NCBI RefSeq assembly: GCF_030151385.1
Contig: NZ_JASLDS010000018.1
Location: 1 to 9,996, forward strand
Source: Soonwooa sp.
Lineage (GTDB): Bacteria; Bacteroidota; Bacteroidia; Flavobacteriales; Weeksellaceae
Reading direction: 5' to 3'
Length of the DNA: 9,996 nt
In this document: positions 6,127 through 9,996 of the stretch, one piece after another
Numbering within the stretch: position 1 is the first letter of the stretch
Layout of the letters: each line of letters opens with the position of its first letter
Notes under the pieces: generated by a model
Database searches by the model: none
What the model was told of the DNA's origin: nothing
Seen by the model: only the letters and a program-made list of their open reading frames with translations
Translations under genes and position numbers: made by a program

Positions 6127-6601
6127 AGTTTTAAAGTTATGGCTTCCAGAAACTCCAAACTGTTCCGTTATACACGCATAACTGTTTGGTTACTGTATCG
6201 TATGCCATTGTTCCTGGTTCTGGATTGATGATCTTCAAATGTGGACTTGCCACTTTGGGTAAAATCATCGCTTTATTGGTATCTGCCAAAACCAAAATAC
6301 CACTCGTAGTATCTGTTGCAGGAGTCCCTCCTATCTGAGCTTTTGCTGAAGCTTTCTCTGTAAGAGATGATTGCAAACTTGTGTTAACAACACCTGTTGC
6401 ATCAACAGAAAGATCAAACCAAGAACCTGCTTTTAGATACTTGACTTTCTTATCTGTCGTATCGTAAATAATGGTTCCGTCAACAGCGGATGCAACTGCA
6501 CTTGCTGATGTTACCCATGGTAATATCATTGCTTTTGCATTATCTGCGCCATCGTAAAACTCTAGAGAAACACTCGGCGAGCTAAGACTAGTCTTTCCTA
6601 T
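6088..6601. repeat. 514-bp direct repeat, copy 2
   Basis: This is the partner of 4234-4747, with no insertion or deletion between them. The right end (6601) is the fusion point with the secreted-protein gene; the left end is a poly-A run shared with the HTH remnant. Recombination between the copies would remove 1854 bp, including the AraC-type fragment and the secreted-protein fragment. Confidence 0.95.
6137..6601 (-). pseudogene. 5'-truncated copy of the two-module secreted protein
   Basis: It holds 154 codons matching residues 22-175 of the intact protein at 4810-4283, with about four or five amino-acid changes in the parts I compared (for example R to K in YLRAG, D to N in VVDTS). The signal peptide and start codon are gone, and the frame joins the 3' end of the gene at 7403-6588 out of frame. 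The first ATG left in frame is at 6529 and would give a cytoplasmic product lacking the first module's opening. Most of the roughly 31 DNA differences are silent, so the copy diverged while still under selection and was broken later. It is probably not functional. Confidence 0.85.
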
Positions 6602-7403
6602 CCGTGTTAAAGGGATATCCTGCAGAATTTGATAGGGGAGTTTGATTAAATGCAGTCCATGTACTACCTGTCGCCAAAGCTACATTTTTCTCCATACTAG
6701 AGGCAATTATACCATGATAAAGAACTTCACTAGCCGTTCTCCCTGGGACAACAGTTGTAGCTGCGGTAACAGCTGTACTTTTATTACCACTTCCGTTTGT
6801 TGTAGTAGGATTAGAACCGGAACTATCTCTTATAAAGTCTATTCCACTTGGATTTGGTAAACTGTTAACAATTGATAAATTACTAACATTGGAATATACC
6901 GAAATCGAAATAATAAGGTTATCTGCAGCATTTTTCGGTGCATTAGGAATCCCAAATTTAAAAGTTGCAGAACTACTTGTAGGAAGATCAGCCTCTCCTA
7001 AAAAATACATGTGATAATTATCACTTAGATATGTATTGTTAGCTTCGGTTCCACCACTAGATGTAGAAGGTGCAAAATAAGCTGCATAACTTCCAGTAAT
7101 TTTGGGCACCATAGCAGTTCCATTTATCGTAGGTGAGAACGCTGTTCTCCCCAAATCCGCAGAGGGAAAATTATTACTTGTAGTGGTTGCATTAGCACCT
7201 GATCCGTTTCGATGGTCACGCTCAATCCAATACTGAACAATAACAATCCTATTTTTCCCAGCTGGTATCGTCCAATTCAAATCAGCTGGCTGACTGGCAC
7301 CAGCAACCGTAATTGTTTTATTTCCGATTAAACTAATATTTTGGCTATGTCCCAATGCAAACATGAGCATAACAAAAAATGTAGTGAGTATTTTTTTAAT
7401 CAT
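6588..7403 (-). pseudogene. Secreted beta-rich protein, 3' end lost
   Basis: The N-terminal part of an exported protein: signal peptide 1-21 (MIKKILTTFF..., ending GHSQ), then about 245 residues rich in Ser, Thr, Asn and Gly with beta-strand patterns (ITVAGASQPADLNWTIPAG, RIVIVQYW). The native sequence ends at about residue 268. The last codons (RKD and the stop at 6588) come from reading the truncated paralogue in another frame. Large exported proteins with such an opening in this group often carry further domains, so much of the gene may be missing. The C-terminal fragment at 5207-4834 is of the right kind to be the lost end of a sister gene, but this cannot be proved here. The 271-residue product could still be secreted. 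It lies 74 bp after the gene at 8014-7478 and may share its transcript. Confidence 0.65.
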
Positions 7404-7477
7404 TGTGAAGAAAATTTAATTAATAATCTGTTTCTTTCGAAACAAAGAAATTTTAAAATAGAACAAAACAATTTGCT

Positions 7478-8014
7478 CTATACGATATCACAATGCGTTG
7501 GTGGAGGGCGTGCCCAGAAAAATGAATTACTTTTCTTAGTGCAAAATAGGTTTGCTTCCTTTGATATAAGCGAAGCTTCTTTAAAGTTTTTAAGATCTAC
7601 AGAAATATACAGATTCTTAACAATTGCTTTTGAAAAACCTGCATAGCTGGAATTCACCAAGACAACATGATCTGCTTTTCCATTAATTAATGAGAAAAAC
7701 TCAGTAGATGGATAAGAATAAACTGACTTTATGCTAAGTTTAGAAATCGCAATCTTTTTAGTCTCCTTCTTACTTTCAGCGAAACTATTTTTTGGATTAT
7801 TTTTCGCAACACGTTTGATATTGCTAGGGACAACTGGCTTGGCAACAACTATTTTTAGCTTGTTAGAATCTACTACCGAAACTATGGATGCGCCACCTTG
7901 AAGATGTATTTGTGACTGAAATATTTGGCATTGGAAGAGTACCAATACAAATACCAAAAACAATTGCAGTTTTTGAGTGCGCAAATAGGGTTTTGAACGA
8001 GTAATCCCTTTCAA
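7478..8014 (-). CDS. Small exported protein of unknown function
   Basis: About 178 residues with a hydrophobic signal at about 17-35 (LQLFLVFVLVLFQCQIFQSQ), then a basic, Lys- and Val-rich middle. The conserved-looking C terminus reads LYISVDLKNFKEASLISKEA, then LFCTKKSNSFFWARPPP. No domain is recognised, but similar short exported proteins ending near RPPP are familiar from Chryseobacterium. The start is odd. The frame opens with a TTG at 8014, while an ATG at 8022 is out of frame by one base and stops after three codons (ATG AAA AAT TGA). One extra A in the A-run would give MKKLKGITRSK, a normal start. So either TTG is used, or the run has lost a base by slippage or sequencing error. An excellent promoter lies at 8035-8065. 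Confidence 0.6.
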   Translation of the reverse strand: MKGITRSKPYLRTQKLQLFLVFVLVLFQCQIFQSQIHLQGGASIVSVVDSNKLKIVVAKPVVPSNIKRVAKNNPKNSFAESKKETKKIAISKLSIKSVYSYPSTEFFSLINGKADHVVLVNSSYAGFSKAIVKNLYISVDLKNFKEASLISKEANLFCTKKSNSFFWARPPPTHCDIV

Positions 8015-8034
8015 TTTTTCATCTTTTGTGTGCG

Positions 8035-8065
8035 CAAAGATAAAGTTATTTTTTTCACATTCAAA
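8035..8065 (-). promoter_or_regulatory. Near-perfect Bacteroidota promoter
   Basis: The minus strand has TTTG (8065-8062), exactly 19 nt, then TATCTTTG (8042-8035), the full consensus for the primary sigma factor of this phylum. Transcription should begin near 8028. That leaves a leader of only about 6 nt before the ATG at 8022, or 14 nt before the TTG at 8014. Confidence 0.75.
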
Positions 8066-9024
8066 ATCTTTTTCATTTAAAAAAAACTATAAATCAACTC
8101 ATTATGTTAAATAGACTATTAAAGACCGCCACTAAAATAAGGCATTCAAATTTTCGATTCTTTTTGATTCCCCCTTTAAAAACCTGCTCAAAAAAACTTA
8201 ATTATTCATAACAAGTATAAAAACATAATGCTATGTAGGTTTTTCGTTCTAAATAAGCAAAAAAAAAAATTTACACCCAACAACCAACCAAAATTGGCTT
8301 CTTCCAATTCTTCAAAATAAGAAAATCAAAACAAAAAAACAGCAAAAAATGCAGGCTATTAAAACAAATTTGAAGTATCTAAGCTTTTCAAAAAGACCAA
8401 ACTTTAGCTCTGAAAATAGGAAGTCTTTTTACTCCAGTTCTATTTACATCAAGCAGCTTTTCTAGCGTAGAACCCAGTATGTCATTAACAACTCCTATTT
8501 GAAGTAAAAGCAATGCTTTTGCTTGGGATTCTAAAACCAAAAACTCTCGTATCAGCTAATGTTTTGTTGTTCCAATATAATAAATTGAAGCAACCAAGTT
8601 TACCGCCTTTTACAAACACAACTAAAACCTGTTTGTGCATTTCTAATTAAAAAAATACAAGAATAATACTATTAGAAAATTTAAACATCATCAAACAAGC
8701 TTTTCAAATTCTTGCTTGTTGCGTGAGAAAACAACATTGGCAACGTTCGTATTTACCTATAAAAAAGCTACTATGCCCAAAAACTATTTCTAACGATATC
8801 GAAACTGTATCAAAATTAGATAGATCACCTACAGCAAGCATTATTGTATGCGAACTTATTTTTGAACATTTTAAAAACTACACTCCTCAAAAAGTTACAA
8901 TCTTATGTTGAGTCAAAATACGTTTATAAGTTTTAGGGAACGACCAAATTAAGCGTTAGTAGCGGATTCCCAATAAGCTATCGAGATAACACAGTTTTGT
9001 TAAAAAAACTTGATAAAAAGAAAC
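8066..9024. other. AT-rich gap of about 960 bp without a clear gene
   Basis: Between the promoter of the small exported protein and the rplL terminator I see no convincing gene. It holds a possible decayed ORF (8388-8640), an 11-base A-run (8259-8269), a short inverted repeat ACATA/TATGT (8223-8236), an inverted repeat AACAAGC/GCTTGTT (8694-8700 and 8714-8720), and a GGGAA/TTCCC pairing near 8937-8972. The 62-codon plus-strand ORF at 8723-8911 has no promoter, ribosome-binding site or recognisable family. Confidence 0.5.
8388..8640 (-). pseudogene. Possible frameshifted remnant ORF
   Basis: From an ATG at 8640 the minus strand codes for 51 residues (MHKQVLVVFVKGGKLGCF..., LYWNNKTLADTRVF) and stops at 8485. 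Overlapping it, a second frame continues from about 8545 to a stop at 8388 with protein-like content (LVLESQAKALLLLQIGVVND, then ILGSTLEKLLDVNRTG). One frameshift near 8540 would join them into about 84 residues. I do not recognise the family. The evidence is the plausible composition of both parts in otherwise AT-rich DNA, so confidence is low. Confidence 0.3.
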
Positions 9025-9053
9025 AAAAAAGCCACCCCAAATTGGGATGGCTT
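9025..9053 (-). terminator. Terminator of the rplJ-rplL transcript
   Basis: GCCA (9031-9034) pairs with TGGC (9048-9051), and CCCA with TGGG inside it after one mismatch, with flanking AA/TT. Six T follow on the minus strand (9030-9025). It lies 22 bp after the rplL stop, so transcription from the ribosomal protein genes ends here rather than running into rpoB. Confidence 0.85.
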
Positions 9054-9075
9054 CTTGTATTATGTAAATTGAAAA

Positions 9076-9444
9076 TTACTTCAATTCAACTTCAGCACCA
9101 GCTTCTTCTAATTGCTTCTTAAGCGCTTCAGCCTCGTCTTTAGAAACACCTTCTTTGATTGGTGAAGGAGCTCCGTCTACGATATCTTTAGCTTCTTTAA
9201 GACCAGCACCAGTTAAATCTTTTACCAATTTAACAACAGCTAATTTAGAAGCACCAGCTGACTTAAGGATTACGTCGAATTCAGTTTTTTCCTCAGCAGC
9301 TTCACCAGCACCACCAGCAGCTACAACTACAGCAGCAGCAGCAGGCTCGATTCCGTACTCATCTTTAAGGATAGTAGCTAATTCGTTAACGTCTTTTACA
9401 GTAAGGTTTACTAGCGTTTCCGCTAAATTTTTTAAATCTGACAT
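9076..9444 (-). CDS. rplL: Ribosomal protein L7/L12
   Basis: The 122-residue stalk protein of the large ribosomal subunit. Dimers bind the C-terminal helix of L10 and recruit EF-Tu, EF-G and other translation GTPases. The N-terminal dimer domain covers about residues 1-34 (MSDLKNLAETLVNLTVKDVN...). An Ala/Gly-rich hinge follows at about 35-53, and the globular C-terminal domain at about 55-122 is highly conserved (EFDVILKSAGASKLAVVKLV, LTGAGLKEAKDIVDGAP). Length is normal. It starts 47 bp after the rplJ stop and is probably cotranscribed with it. A terminator follows directly, whereas in most bacteria rpoB comes next. Confidence 0.98.
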   Translation of the reverse strand: MSDLKNLAETLVNLTVKDVNELATILKDEYGIEPAAAAVVVAAGGAGEAAEEKTEFDVILKSAGASKLAVVKLVKDLTGAGLKEAKDIVDGAPSPIKEGVSKDEAEALKKQLEEAGAEVELK

Positions 9445-9491
9445 TGTATTAATGTTTTTTTGTTGAACTTATTTGATTGTTTTGAGTTTAA

Positions 9492-9996
9492 TTATTCTGC
9501 GCTAGCTTCTGGCGTTTCAGTAGCTGGAGCTTCTTCTGCTTTTACTTCCTCTACAGCTGGAGCTGCTTCTGTAGCACCTTCTGCTTTGTTTTGTAATGCA
9601 GATACCAATCTTTGGATTGGAGATTGAAGTAATCCAATGATTTCTCCGATCATCTCCTCCTTAGACTTGATGTTAGCAAGTGCATCTAGGTTGTTATCAC
9701 CAACGTAGATAGTCTCTTGCAAGAATGCAGACTTAAGAGCTGGTTTTTCAGCTTTCTTTCTGAATCCTTGGATTAATTTTGCAGGAGCGTTAGCCGTTTC
9801 AGAGATCATTACTACTGAATTCCCTTTGAAAGTTGGGAACATTTCAGAATAATCAACACCTTCAACTTGCTCCATAGCTTTTTGTAAAAGTGTATTTTTA
9901 ACAACTTTTACTTTGATATTTTGCTTGAAAGCTTGTCTTCTAAAATCTGAAGTCTGACCAGCATTCAATCCTTCAAGATCAGCTACATAAACAACT
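9492..9996 (-). CDS. rplJ: Ribosomal protein L10, 5' end outside window
   Basis: The L10 stalk base protein, which anchors L7/L12 dimers on 23S rRNA. In many bacteria the L10-L7/L12 complex also represses its own mRNA. The visible part is about 168 codons. The frame is open to the window edge, beginning VVYVADLEGLNAGQTSDFRR, so the true start lies outside. An apparent start at 9968 is an internal TTG. The core (VKVVKNTLLQKAMEQ, PTFKGNSVVMIS, KLIQGFRKKAEKPALKSAFL) is typical. The C-terminal helix that carries L7/L12 is at about IGLLQSPIQRLVSALQNKAEG. An Ala/Glu-rich tail then extends about 30 residues. Its start and leader, where autoregulation would act, are not visible. Confidence 0.97.
   Translation of the reverse strand, partial: VVYVADLEGLNAGQTSDFRRQAFKQNIKVKVVKNTLLQKAMEQVEGVDYSEMFPTFKGNSVVMISETANAPAKLIQGFRKKAEKPALKSAFLQETIYVGDNNLDALANIKSKEEMIGEIIGLLQSPIQRLVSALQNKAEGATEAAPAVEEVKAEEAPATETPEASAE

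Noticed and set aside
7341..7646. A 101-codon plus-strand ORF
   Set aside because: It lies antisense to the start of one secreted-protein gene and the end of another, and its protein shows no family signature.
8811..8837. TAATTTTG on the minus strand as a promoter
   Set aside because: The nearest TTG is only 16 nt upstream rather than 19-21, and no clear gene follows within a usual distance.
8723..8911. A 62-codon plus-strand ORF
   Set aside because: No recognisable family, promoter or ribosome-binding site, and its composition fits chance in AT-rich DNA. It is the only plus-strand ORF in the gap.
8937..8972. GGGAA/TTCCC pairing as a tRNA or small RNA gene
   Set aside because: Only the outer five pairs form; there is no cloverleaf, anticodon arm or T-loop sequence.

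Overview
The window comes from a low-GC member of the Bacteroidota, class Flavobacteriia, most like the Chryseobacterium group (Weeksellaceae). This rests on three things: the first residues of RpoB at the left edge, the L10 and L7/L12 sequences at the right edge, and promoters of the Bacteroidota type (TTTG-N19-21-TAnnTTTG). The species assignment is by recognition only. Nearly all genes are on the minus strand, so transcription runs from right to left.

Right edge (9996 to about 9025): rplJ (L10, 5' end outside the window), then rplL (L7/L12), then a clear intrinsic terminator. Left edge (76 to 1): the first 25 codons of rpoB, preceded by its own promoter (about 399-429) and a leader of about 315 nt. 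In most bacteria rpoB follows rplL directly. Here about 9 kb of accessory DNA lies between them, closed off by the terminator on one side and the promoter on the other.

The accessory DNA, read on the minus strand from right to left, holds the following. (1) About 1 kb of AT-rich DNA without a convincing gene, but with a possible decayed ORF (8640-8388). (2) A small exported protein (8014-7478) with a near-perfect promoter and an unusual start. (3) A secreted protein whose 3' end is lost (7403-6588), fused to a copy of a second gene that has lost its 5' end (6601-6137). (4) An in-frame fusion remnant of two helix-turn-helix genes (about 6100-5993). (5) On the plus strand, the 3' half of a membrane-anchored AraC-type regulator (5208-5984). 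It meets head to head, at about 5200-5210, the 3' end of a secreted-protein gene (5207-4834). (6) The intact version of the second gene (4810-4283). (7) Two overlapping helix-turn-helix genes (4206-3769 and 3769-3446). (8) A three-gene operon of related secreted proteins (3151-2231, 2226-1363, 1363-521), ended by a terminator.

A short secreted-protein module (LPR(V/I), then P-x-x-G-x-x-x-Y/F-N/D-T, then a Trp) occurs in all three operon proteins, twice in the 4810-4283 protein, and in looser form in the 5207-4834 fragment. The locus therefore looks like a family of modular surface or secreted proteins with its own paired HTH proteins. It has been duplicated (a 514-bp direct repeat, about 94% identical, offset 1854 bp) and one copy is decaying. 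No CRISPR array, tRNA, rRNA, integrase or intact transposase was seen.
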